DNA from: CAYLNK01 sp964384675
Lineage (GTDB): Bacteria > Acidobacteriota > Thermoanaerobaculia > UBA5066
Direction: 5' to 3'
DNA: 22,071 bases
NCBI GenBank assembly: GCA_964384675.1
Contig: CAYLNK010000079.1
Coordinates: forward strand, 1 to 22,071
This document shows, in pieces, positions 1 to 6,296 of this stretch (positions within the stretch are counted from its first letter, which is position 1; each line of letters starts with the position of its first letter). Both the position numbers and the translations under genes were made by a program. Below the pieces are notes generated by a model. That model had not been told where the DNA came from, made no database searches, and saw only the letters and a list, made by a program, of their open reading frames with translations.

Positions 1-1
1 C

Positions 2-157
2 GGGCTCGGCTCGGAGGCGGCGCTCGCGTTCGCCCGGGACGCCGGCTGCGATGCCCTGCAGGGCCCGGCCGCCTGCCCCGGGGTTCCGCTCGAGGAGACC
101 CGCGAGCTGTTCCGCGGCTGGGCGGCCTCCCGGGAGCGCCGGCAGGTCGGGTGGTGA
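2..157 (+). CDS. C-terminal end of an EAL-domain (c-di-GMP phosphodiesterase-like) protein, partial
   Basis: Only the last 51 codons are inside the window; the start lies upstream. The visible residues include ARDAGCDALQGPAACPGVPL, which fits the end of EAL domains, where a strand ending in GCD is followed by a QG(Y/F) motif and a proline-rich loop ahead of the final helix. EAL domains hydrolyse cyclic di-GMP, but the catalytic EAL and metal-binding residues lie upstream, so activity cannot be judged. The usual aromatic residue after QG is replaced by P, which may mean a degenerate or purely regulatory domain. It ends 10 bp before the convergent stop of the next gene. The family call rests on a short stretch and is moderate. 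Confidence 0.55.
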   Translation, partial: GLGSEAALAFARDAGCDALQGPAACPGVPLEETRELFRGWAASRERRQVGW

Positions 158-167
158 GGCCCCGGAG

Positions 168-620
168 CTAGTCCGGGAAGCGCAGCGAGAACTTCATCGC
201 CGACAGGGCCACGACGTGCTTTCGCTGGCGCGGGATCAGCTCGGACTCGACGACGCGCCGGGCCGGAGGCTGGAGCGAGCCGAGCGAGGCCTGGTAGGAA
301 ACCAGGCCTCGTTGCTCCCGCTCGAGGAGGCGCCCGACGGAGACGTGGCTGCCGGGGAGGGAGGGCGGCTTCGGCCCGCTCCGAGCCGACTCCACCCGGT
401 CGTCCGTCGTCTGGTTCGGCGAGCCGCCGAGCGACTGGATGACCGCCTTCAGGGTCTCGATCGAGCGCCGGTGCTCGTGCGCGAATCGGCCGAGCAGCTC
501 CGCGTCCGGGGCGGACGCCTCGCTCGAGGCGCGGAGGGCCTCACCGTAATCGGCAAGGGCTTCGACCTCGTCGCGGAGGAGCGAATCGAGACGGTCGACT
601 TCCAGGGCCATGCTGGTCAC
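168..620 (-). CDS. DUF2383/PA2169-like four-helix-bundle (ferritin-like) protein
   Basis: A 150-residue soluble, mostly helical protein with no signal peptide or membrane segment. The helices carry regularly spaced acidic and His residues (DEVEALADYGEAL, FAHEHRRSIETLK, LLEREQRGLVSYQ, and a last helix with ESELIP followed by RKHV), as in the DUF2383/PA2169 ferritin-like bundle family. The LGGSPN turn after helix 2 also fits. The biochemical role of this family is not established; members often sit with stress-induced envelope genes, as here. I chose the GTG at 620 because AGGGGAGG lies 7 nt upstream of it; the ATG at 611, four codons later, is 16 nt from that site. A sigma-54 promoter (667-682) precedes it, divergent from the Lmo0937-type gene. 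It may bind metal, but no ligand set is certain. Confidence 0.75.
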   Translation of the reverse strand: MTSMALEVDRLDSLLRDEVEALADYGEALRASSEASAPDAELLGRFAHEHRRSIETLKAVIQSLGGSPNQTTDDRVESARSGPKPPSLPGSHVSVGRLLEREQRGLVSYQASLGSLQPPARRVVESELIPRQRKHVVALSAMKFSLRFPD

Positions 621-666
621 GTTCGCGCCTCCCCTGCCGATCGTGAGCGACCGGCGAGTGGTGCGG

Positions 667-682
667 AGCAAGGCTCGTACCG
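667..682 (-). promoter_or_regulatory. Sigma-54 (-24/-12) promoter for the DUF2383-like gene
   Basis: Read on the minus strand the sequence is CGGTACGAGCCTTGCT, against the sigma-54 consensus TGGCACG-N4-TTGCW. The invariant GG (680-681) and GC (668-669) are exactly 10 nt apart. The predicted transcript start is about 12 nt downstream, leaving a leader of about 36 nt before the GTG at 620. An NtrC-type activator is encoded about 300 bp away. Confidence 0.7.
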
Positions 683-711
683 GCCGCCCGCGCGTCTCGC
701 CGGCTCGCGAG

Positions 712-727
712 TGGCAACGGGCTTGCT
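712..727 (+). promoter_or_regulatory. Sigma-54 (-24/-12) promoter for the Lmo0937-type gene
   Basis: The sequence TGGCAACGGGCTTGCT matches TGGCACG-N4-TTGCW closely. GG at 713-714 and GC at 725-726 are separated by exactly 10 nt. The start of transcription should fall near 738, about 40 nt before the ATG at 779. It is back to back with the minus-strand sigma-54 promoter at 667-682, so the pair could share enhancer-bound activator. Confidence 0.78.
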
Positions 728-778
728 CCATCTCCGTCGTCGCCCGCGGCGGCCGGGAACGACGAAAGAGGAGGAACG

Positions 779-931
779 ATGCTCTGGACCATCTTCGTGA
801 TCCTGCTGGTTCTCTGGATGCTCGGCATGGTCAGCTCGTACACCCTGGGCGGCTTCATCCACCTGCTGCTGATCCTGGCGATCGCGGTGGTGCTGATCCG
901 CGTGATCCAGGGACGCCGGCCGATCGACTGA
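779..931 (+). CDS. Lmo0937-family (DUF5670) small membrane protein
   Basis: A 50-residue protein that is almost entirely hydrophobic: one helix over residues 1-18, a short YTLGGFIH turn, a second helix over 28-44, and a basic tail RVIQGRRPID. This pattern (MLWTIF start, LGG-F-H centre, positive tail) is that of the Lmo0937/DUF5670 family of small two-helix inner-membrane proteins. Their function is unknown, but they are common in stress-induced and sigma-54- or RpoS-type clusters. The start is set by an excellent site (AGAGGAGG, 4 nt before the ATG). A sigma-54 promoter at 712-727 drives it. Its stop is 28 bp from the convergent stop of the sigma-54 activator. Confidence 0.85.
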   Translation: MLWTIFVILLVLWMLGMVSSYTLGGFIHLLLILAIAVVLIRVIQGRRPID

Positions 932-959
932 GGGCCGCGCCGAGACGCAGAGAGGCCGC

Positions 960-2342
960 TCAGAGCCCGAAGCGTTTCAGCTTGTTGTAGATCGTCTTCA
1001 GGCTGATGCCGAGGATCTCGGCGGCCCGCCGCTTGTTCCCGCCCACCGACTCGAGCGTCTTCTGCAGGGTCCGGCGCTCGATCTCCTCGAGCGATTCGCC
1101 GATCCGGATCTGCAGGATCCCGGGATCGACCGGAGCGGATGCGGTCGGAGGCGCTCCGACCGGAGCGGTCGGGCCCGGGTCCCCGTCGAGGACGGAACGG
1201 AGCGCCTGGGCCGTGAGGGTCGGACCGTCCGAAAGGACGTAGCCCCGGTGGACCACGTTCCGCAGCTCGCGCACGTTCCCGGGCCAGTCGTGAGCCTGGA
1301 GGAGCTCGAGGGCGTCGGGATCGAAGCCCGAGATCCCGACGTGCTCGTTCTCCTCGATCCGCGCGAGGAAGTGCCGGGCGAGGAGGGGGACGTCCTCCCT
1401 TCGCTCCCGGAGCGGAGGCAGCCGGAGGGGGAAGACGTTCAGCCTGTAGTAGAGGTCCCCCCGCAGCTTCTCCGTACGGACGGCCTCCAGGAGATCGCGG
1501 TTGCTGCTGGCGACGATCCTCACGTCGACGTTGAGCTCTTCGTTCCCGCCGACCCGCCGGAACGAGCGGGTCTCGAGGACGCGCAGGAACTTCACCTGCA
1601 GCTCGTTCGACATCTCGGTGACCTCGTCCAGGAACAGCGTTCCGCCGTGGGCCATCTCGAAGTAGCCGAGGCGCCGGCGGTCGGCGCCCGTGAAGGCGCC
1701 GCGCTCGTGCCCGAACAGCTCGCTCTCGATCAGGGTGGACGAGACGGCGCCGCAGTTGACCGCGACGAGGGGCTTCCCGCGGCGTCGCGACCGCTCGTGG
1801 ATCGCCTGGGCCGCGGCCTCCTTCCCGCTCCCGCTCTCGCCCGTGATCATCACCGGCGCGTCGGAGCGCGCGACGCGTGAGATCACCCGGAAAATCTCCC
1901 GAATCGCCGGGGACGCGCCGACCATCGAGCCGAAGCCGCCGGCCTCGGCGGCGGGGTCCAGCTCGACGCTCTCCGGCTCCAGCGCGGTCCGGGCGGTGAA
2001 CCGCTCGAGGAGCGCGACGAGGTGCCTGGGGTTCAGCGGCTTGAGTAGGAAGTCGTAGGCTCCCGCCTTCATCGCCTCGACCGCGACCTTCACGGAGCCG
2101 TGGCCCGTCAAGGCGATGACCTCCCGGGACGGGTTGTCGACCCGGGCGGCACGGATCAGGTCGAGCCCGTCACCATCCGGAAGGACCATGTCCGTGAGGC
2201 AGAGATCGGGCTTCCCTTCGGAGAGGAGCCGATGGGCGTCGGCGAGCGTCCCAGCGCTCTCCACGTCGAAGCCCAGCCCCCGGATCAGCTTCTCGAGGCC
2301 TGTACGCGTAGCCGGGTCGTCCTCGACGATCAGGACCTTCAT
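960..2342 (-). CDS. NtrC-family sigma-54-dependent response regulator
   Basis: A 460-residue activator with all three NtrC modules. The receiver domain (1-115) has D8/D9, phospho-acceptor D51, T79 and K101. The AAA+ domain (about 140-370) has Walker A GESGSGKE (168-175), the sigma-54-contacting GAFTGA loop (215-220) and Walker B TLFLDE. A Fis-type helix-turn-helix ends the protein (about 415-460, including RRAAEILGISLKTIYNKLKR). It should hydrolyse ATP to open sigma-54 promoters once phosphorylated. No histidine kinase lies beside it, so it is an orphan here. I chose the ATG at 2342; two GTG codons directly upstream are in frame. Three sigma-54 promoters flank it (667-682, 712-727, 2514-2529), making local autoregulation of neighbouring genes likely. 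The Shine-Dalgarno sequence is weak. Confidence 0.95.
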   Translation of the reverse strand: MKVLIVEDDPATRTGLEKLIRGLGFDVESAGTLADAHRLLSEGKPDLCLTDMVLPDGDGLDLIRAARVDNPSREVIALTGHGSVKVAVEAMKAGAYDFLLKPLNPRHLVALLERFTARTALEPESVELDPAAEAGGFGSMVGASPAIREIFRVISRVARSDAPVMITGESGSGKEAAAQAIHERSRRRGKPLVAVNCGAVSSTLIESELFGHERGAFTGADRRRLGYFEMAHGGTLFLDEVTEMSNELQVKFLRVLETRSFRRVGGNEELNVDVRIVASSNRDLLEAVRTEKLRGDLYYRLNVFPLRLPPLRERREDVPLLARHFLARIEENEHVGISGFDPDALELLQAHDWPGNVRELRNVVHRGYVLSDGPTLTAQALRSVLDGDPGPTAPVGAPPTASAPVDPGILQIRIGESLEEIERRTLQKTLESVGGNKRRAAEILGISLKTIYNKLKRFGL

Positions 2343-2513
2343 CACCACCGTCCGTCAGACACGCGCCTTTGGGGCTCGGGCGGACGGAATCTAGCATGGG
2401 ACGCGGTCGCCGCCGTCCCGATCAGGGCGCACCTTTTTTCAACGCTCAGGTCGTTCTTTCACGGCGCCCACGGGTCGTCGCGCCGATCCGGTGCTCGCCG
2501 GACGGCTCGGCCG

Positions 2514-2529
2514 CGGCACGGTTGTTGCG
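2514..2529 (+). promoter_or_regulatory. Sigma-54 (-24/-12) promoter for the small membrane protein and BON gene
   Basis: The sequence CGGCACGGTTGTTGCG matches TGGCACG-N4-TTGCW at all key positions, with GG (2515-2516) and GC (2527-2528) exactly 10 nt apart. The predicted start is near 2540, about 50 nt before the ATG at 2592. The rest of the 249-bp gap behind the activator gene (2343-2591) shows a TAGATT hexamer on the minus strand (2387-2392) that could be a -10 box for the activator, but no clear -35. Confidence 0.78.
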
Positions 2530-2591
2530 CCTGGAGCAGGGGCCGCCCCGGTCCGCGGCGCGGGCCGGCCGGTCCCCGAAAGGAGCGACAG

Positions 2592-2819
2592 ATGATCGAC
2601 CGCAAACACGTCCGTCAGACCGTGAAGGCCTTCCGGCGGGGAGCCGACACGATGATCCACTTCCTGGAGGCGGAGGGGCCGAAGCTGCTCCGGCGGGCGG
2701 GCGAGACGCTGCACGTCGTGAAGCCGCGCCCCCGGCTCGCTCCTCTCGGGGTCGCTCTCGGACTGCTCGGGGCCGTCGCGGTGCTGGGCCTCGTGGCCGG
2801 GTCCGGCGTCCACGACTGA
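2592..2819 (+). CDS. Small tail-anchored membrane protein, unrecognised
   Basis: A 75-residue protein with a basic, amphipathic N-terminal two thirds (MIDRKHVRQTVKAF..., then LEAEGPKLLRRAGETLHVV) and one hydrophobic segment near the C terminus (about residues 50-70, LAPLGVALGLLGAVAVLGLV), so it is probably held in the inner membrane by a C-terminal anchor with the N terminus in the cytoplasm. I do not recognise a family. The start has AAAGGAGC upstream at suitable spacing. It follows a near-consensus sigma-54 promoter and lies 69 bp before the BON gene in the same direction, so the two are probably co-transcribed as part of the sigma-54 stress set. Confidence 0.7.
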   Translation: MIDRKHVRQTVKAFRRGADTMIHFLEAEGPKLLRRAGETLHVVKPRPRLAPLGVALGLLGAVAVLGLVAGSGVHD

Positions 2820-2888
2820 TCGACGGCACCGGACCAACCGCCGCCCTGGCCACGGGGCGGCAAGGACAGCCATCAGAAGGAGGTCTCC

Positions 2889-3449
2889 ATGCTGAAGCCA
2901 CTCGTTCGTACCGTCGGCGCGCTCGTCTTCGCGAGCTCGATCGGAGTCCCGTCTCCTCTCGCGGCCGAGGAGAGGAGCGCGGCCACGGCCTCCCAGGAGG
3001 TGCGTGACGCCCTCCAGGCCATCTCGGTGAAGTCGAAGCTGATCGAGAAGCTCGGCGCCGACGCCCTCTCCATCTCGGTGTCGGTGTCGGGCGACACGGC
3101 GACCCTCACCGGACACGTCGAGAAGAAGGTGACCCAGGAGCTGGCCGAGGAGGTGGCCCGGTCGGTCGAGGGGATCAAGTCGGTCGACGACAAGCTCGAG
3201 GAGAGGGGCCACGCCGGCGCGCTCAAAGCCGCGGGATCCGAGGTGAAGGACGCCCTCCTCGAGAGCAAGGTGAAGAACGTCCTGATCTCCGAGATCGGCG
3301 CCAACGCGCTGAGGATCGAGGTCGAGGCGACCGACGGCGTCGTCAGCCTGCGTGGCAGGGTCAACAGCCCCGAGACCGCGCGGGTGGCGATCCGCAAGGC
3401 GCACTCGATCAAAGGCGTCAAGAAGGTCGTCGACCTCCTCGCGTCCTGA
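2889..3449 (+). CDS. Secreted double-BON-domain protein (OsmY-like)
   Basis: A 186-residue protein with an N-terminal signal peptide (hydrophobic 8-25, likely cut after LAA at 24-26) and two BON domains, about residues 38-103 and 118-184. Each has the expected order: charged helix, a strand such as ISVSVSGDTATLTGHV or IEVEATDGVVSLRGRV, a second helix, and a GIKSVD or GVKKVVD end. BON proteins such as OsmY are periplasmic, bind phospholipid and help under osmotic or envelope stress; this role is inferred from family. The ribosome site AAGGAGG is excellent. It is probably co-transcribed with the small membrane protein upstream from the sigma-54 promoter at 2514-2529. Its last 32 bp overlap the convergent WYL-regulator gene. 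Confidence 0.88.
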   Translation: MLKPLVRTVGALVFASSIGVPSPLAAEERSAATASQEVRDALQAISVKSKLIEKLGADALSISVSVSGDTATLTGHVEKKVTQELAEEVARSVEGIKSVDDKLEERGHAGALKAAGSEVKDALLESKVKNVLISEIGANALRIEVEATDGVVSLRGRVNSPETARVAIRKAHSIKGVKKVVDLLAS

Positions 3450-4437
3450 TCGCCCGTCCTGACGGGCGCCGAGGGGCGCGGTACAGCCGGAGCACGGCGG
3501 CCGCGCCCTGGGCCACCCGGCGGCGGAGCTCGACCGGCTCGAGCACCTCGACATCCGGCCCCAGGCGGAGGAGCTCCGCCGCGGCGTGCTCCACCGACTC
3601 GATCGGGATGGTGACGCGAAGCCGCCGGCGCCCGGCGGGGACGGGGGCCGTCCCGTCGACCGCGGATGCCACCGCGGCGTTCCAGGCGCGCAGCTTCTTC
3701 AGGCCCGCCGCGGTGGCCCGCAGGACCGCGCTGCCGCGGTTGATCTCCTTCTCGAAGCGCGCCGTGAACCCGGCCCAGTACGTCGCGAGCTCGAAGGACG
3801 CGGGCCGGACGAAGCGGGCGCCCTCGACGCTGAGCTCGACGACGCTCGACAGCCGGTACGTCCGCGGCTCGCCTCCGCTCCGGCCGACGACGTACCACTC
3901 TCCCGCTTTCAGGACGAGGCCCAGCGGGTCGATCGAGCGCTCGACGACGCCCTTCCAGCTCTCGTAGCGGATCCTCAGACGCCTGTCCTCCCAGACCGCC
4001 CCGGAGACGTCGACCAGGTGGCGTGAACGCGTCGCGCTCCGGTACCAGGGGAAGGGGTCCAGGTGGAGCCGGGCCCGGATCCGCCGGGCGTCGAGGCTCC
4101 AGCCCTCCGGGAGCGTCGCCAGGAGCTTCAGCTCGGCGGACGCCAGCGCCTCGCCCAGCCCGAGGTCGGCGGCCGGCCCGGGGAGGCCTGCGAGGAAGAG
4201 GGCCCGCGCCTCGTCGGGCGTGAGACCGGTGAGCCGCGTCCGCCAGCCGTCGAGGAGCTCGAAGCCGCCTCCCCGGCCCCGCTCGGCCGTGACCGGGATG
4301 CCCGCTTCGCCGAGGTGCTCGAGGTCGCGGAGGATCGTCCGGACCGAGACGCCCAGCTCGGCGGAGAGCGCCCGCGCGCTCGTCCGCCCCCGCGACTGGA
4401 GGAGCATCAGGACCGAGAGGAGCCGGCTCGCACGCAT
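3418..4437 (-). CDS. WYL-domain helix-turn-helix transcriptional regulator
   Basis: A 339-residue regulator with a winged helix-turn-helix at residues 1-60 (MRASRLLSVLMLLQSRGRTS start, then LGVSVRTILRDLEHL), a WYL domain (about 130-215, including RIRYESWKG, the ERSIDPLGLVLKAGEWYVVG core and RTYRLSSV) and a C-terminal extension (WCX). WYL proteins bind DNA and are thought to sense nucleotide or nucleic-acid ligands; the ligand here is unknown. The ATG at 4437 is the canonical start for this family; the open frame continues upstream but would add residues without similarity. It is divergent from a DUF1579-like gene with 77 bp between starts and an inverted repeat at 4465-4480 that may be its operator. 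Its 3' end overlaps the BON gene by 32 bp. Confidence 0.9.
   Translation of the reverse strand: MRASRLLSVLMLLQSRGRTSARALSAELGVSVRTILRDLEHLGEAGIPVTAERGRGGGFELLDGWRTRLTGLTPDEARALFLAGLPGPAADLGLGEALASAELKLLATLPEGWSLDARRIRARLHLDPFPWYRSATRSRHLVDVSGAVWEDRRLRIRYESWKGVVERSIDPLGLVLKAGEWYVVGRSGGEPRTYRLSSVVELSVEGARFVRPASFELATYWAGFTARFEKEINRGSAVLRATAAGLKKLRAWNAAVASAVDGTAPVPAGRRRLRVTIPIESVEHAAAELLRLGPDVEVLEPVELRRRVAQGAAAVLRLYRAPRRPSGRAIRTRGGRRPS
3451..3468. terminator. Short GC hairpin after the BON gene, possible terminator
   Basis: A perfect 7-bp inverted repeat, CGCCCGT (3451-3457) and ACGGGCG (3462-3468), with a CCTG loop begins 1 nt after the BON stop codon. There is no T-run, and it lies inside the 3' end of the convergent WYL-regulator gene, so it may be a weak or factor-assisted terminator, or chance. 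Confidence 0.3.
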
Positions 4438-4464
4438 CGACCGGCGAACGGTATCAAATAGATG

Positions 4465-4480
4465 ACATGAGATGGCATGT
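4465..4480. promoter_or_regulatory. Inverted repeat between divergent genes, candidate WYL-regulator operator
   Basis: ACATG (4465-4469), a 6-nt spacer, and CATGT (4476-4480) form a perfect dyad in the AT-richer 77-bp gap between the WYL-regulator start (4437) and the DUF1579-like start (4515). Position and symmetry suit a dimeric HTH regulator controlling both genes. No second copy was seen. Confidence 0.45.
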
Positions 4481-4514
4481 ATGGGACCGATCCTCGCTCC
4501 GGAAGGGAGACACC

Positions 4515-5066
4515 ATGCCATCGAAGCAGAGAGCGACGGGACGGGCGCGCGGCGCCGAGGCCGCTGAGGCCCCCCCCGGCTTCACCACCGGGCGGACGGG
4601 CGACCCGCACGACTTCGACTTCCTCGAGGGGGAGTGGGAGATCGTGAACCGGCGTCTCGCCGCTCGCGGCGCCGGGAGCCGCGACTGGGAGGCGTTTCCG
4701 GCGACGAGCGTCTGCCGCCGCCATCTGGGCGGTGCCGCGAACGTGGAGGAGATCGTCTTCCCGGCCGGGGGATGGGCGGGGATGACGGTGCGCGCGTTCG
4801 ACGTGGAGAAGCGGCAGTGGGCGATCCACTGGCTCAGCAGCCGGACGGGGAGGCTCTACCCGCCGGTGGTCGGGGGCTTCGCCGCGGAGAGGGGAGAGTT
4901 CTACGGCGAGGACGAAGACGCAGGCCGGCCCGTGAAGGTGCGGTTCGTCTGGCTCCGGCTGGGCCCGGACTCGGCAAGCTGGGAGCAGTCGTTCTCCTTC
5001 GACGGCCGCGCCTGGGAGCCGAACTGGGTGATGGAGCTGCGGAGGAAGGGGGTGCCTGCAACCTGA
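4515..5066 (+). CDS. DUF1579-like conserved protein of unknown function
   Basis: A 183-residue soluble protein without signal peptide. After a basic, low-complexity N terminus (1-30) it has HDFDFLEGEWEIVNRRL, then repeated beta-strand patterns such as GMTVRAFDVEKRQWAIHWLS, GEFYGEDED and WEPNWVMEL. The F-LEGEW opening and the alternating strands resemble DUF1579-type, lipocalin-like beta-barrel proteins; the biochemical role is unknown and this family link is by pattern only. I chose the ATG at 4515 because GGAAGGGAG lies 5 nt upstream; an earlier in-frame ATG at 4467 lies inside the candidate operator and has no ribosome site. It is divergent from the WYL regulator, which probably controls it, and 57 bp ahead of the epimerase gene. 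Confidence 0.72.
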   Translation: MPSKQRATGRARGAEAAEAPPGFTTGRTGDPHDFDFLEGEWEIVNRRLAARGAGSRDWEAFPATSVCRRHLGGAANVEEIVFPAGGWAGMTVRAFDVEKRQWAIHWLSSRTGRLYPPVVGGFAAERGEFYGEDEDAGRPVKVRFVWLRLGPDSASWEQSFSFDGRAWEPNWVMELRRKGVPAT

Positions 5067-5123
5067 GACGCGATCTCCCGTAACACGTCTCGACGGCGGG
5101 ACTCTGTCCGGGAGGTGCGATCG

Positions 5124-6296
5124 ATGAAGACCAGGCGAGAGCTCTTGGTGTCGGCGGCGGCGGGCGGCGTTCTGGGGCTCCTGCCCCGGAACGTGGCCGC
5201 CGGGGACGTGGCGGCGCCGAAAGAAGAGGCGAAGGCCGCCAAGACCATGCTCGTCCTGGGGGGAACGGCGTTCCTCGGGCCGGAGGTCGTGGCGGAGGCG
5301 AAGGGCCTCGGCTACCGGATCACGCTGTTCAACCGCGGCAAGACCAACCCCGGGATGTTCCCCGACCTCGAGAAGCTCCGCGGGGACCGCGACGGCGACC
5401 TGAAGGCGCTCGAGGGACGGACGTGGGACGTCGTCGTCGACACCTCCGGCTACTTCCCGAAGCAGGTGCGCGCGTCGGCCGGGCTCCTCGCGAAGAGCAC
5501 GAAGCACTACGTCTTCGTCTCCTCGATCTCGGTCTTCGACGACACGTCGAGGCCCGGGCTCGACGAGTCGTCGCCGGTCGGTAGGCTCCCGGCCGGGACC
5601 GACCCCGACTCGCTCACGAAGATCACGGGGGGCTCCTACGGGCCGTTGAAGGCGCTCTGCGAGGAGGCGGCCGAGAAGGCGATGCCGGGGCGCGTCCTGA
5701 ACGTGCGGCCCGGTCTGATCGTGGGACCGGGCGACCGCTCCGACCGCTTCACGTACTGGCCGGTGCGCGTGGCTCGGGGAGGCGCGGTGCTCGCCCCCGG
5801 AGCGCCGACGGATCCGATCCAGATCATCGACGTGCGGGACCTCGCCGCCTGGATCGTGCGCGCCGCCGACGAGCGCGTCGCGGGCGTCTTCAACGCGACG
5901 GGGCCGAAGGACGTCCTCACGATCGGGACCCTACTCGCCACGTGCAAGGACGTGAGCAGGAGCGACGCGACGTTCCGCTGGGCCGACGCGGCGTTCCTCG
6001 AGGCGAGCAAGGTCTCCGCGTGGAGCGACATGCCGGTCTGGCTTCCCCCGGCGGGGGAGACCGCGGGCGCGAGCGCGGTGAGCGCCCGCAAGGCGATCGC
6101 CAGGGGCCTCACCTTCCGGCCTCTCGCCGCCACGGTCGAGGACACGCTCGCGTACTGGCGGTCCCTGCCGGCGGAGCGCCGCACGAAGATGCGGGCCGGG
6201 ATCAGCCCCGAGCGCGAGGCCGAGGTGCTGCGGGCGCTCGACGCGCGAGCCGCGCCCCCGACGAGCGCCACGGCGGGGGACGGGACGAAGGGCTGA
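5124..6296 (+). CDS. Tat-exported NAD-dependent epimerase/dehydratase
   Basis: A 390-residue extended short-chain dehydrogenase/reductase. The N terminus MKTRRELLVSAAAGGVLGLL has twin arginines, a hydrophobic stretch and an Ala-rich region, the form of a Tat signal, so the folded, cofactor-loaded enzyme should be exported. The Rossmann motif GGTAFLG is at 46-52 and the catalytic YGPLK at 172-176 (Y172, K176), with VSSISVF as the Ser strand. The substrate is unknown; nucleotide-sugar or sugar conversion is typical. The ATG at 5124 has GGGAGG 9 nt upstream; a GTG three codons earlier would place the site too close. The stop TGA shares a base with the next ATG (TGATG), so the transporter is translationally coupled. 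Confidence 0.85.
   Translation: MKTRRELLVSAAAGGVLGLLPRNVAAGDVAAPKEEAKAAKTMLVLGGTAFLGPEVVAEAKGLGYRITLFNRGKTNPGMFPDLEKLRGDRDGDLKALEGRTWDVVVDTSGYFPKQVRASAGLLAKSTKHYVFVSSISVFDDTSRPGLDESSPVGRLPAGTDPDSLTKITGGSYGPLKALCEEAAEKAMPGRVLNVRPGLIVGPGDRSDRFTYWPVRVARGGAVLAPGAPTDPIQIIDVRDLAAWIVRAADERVAGVFNATGPKDVLTIGTLLATCKDVSRSDATFRWADAAFLEASKVSAWSDMPVWLPPAGETAGASAVSARKAIARGLTFRPLAATVEDTLAYWRSLPAERRTKMRAGISPEREAEVLRALDARAAPPTSATAGDGTKG

Noticed and set aside
2847..2862. A further GG-N10-GC match ahead of the BON gene
   Set aside because: The -12 element reads CGGC rather than TTGC and the -24 is off consensus; likely a chance match in GC-rich DNA, and the upstream promoter already covers this gene.
4467..4514. 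Earlier ATG start for the DUF1579-like gene
   Set aside because: It lies within the candidate operator and has no ribosome site, while the ATG at 4515 has a good one.
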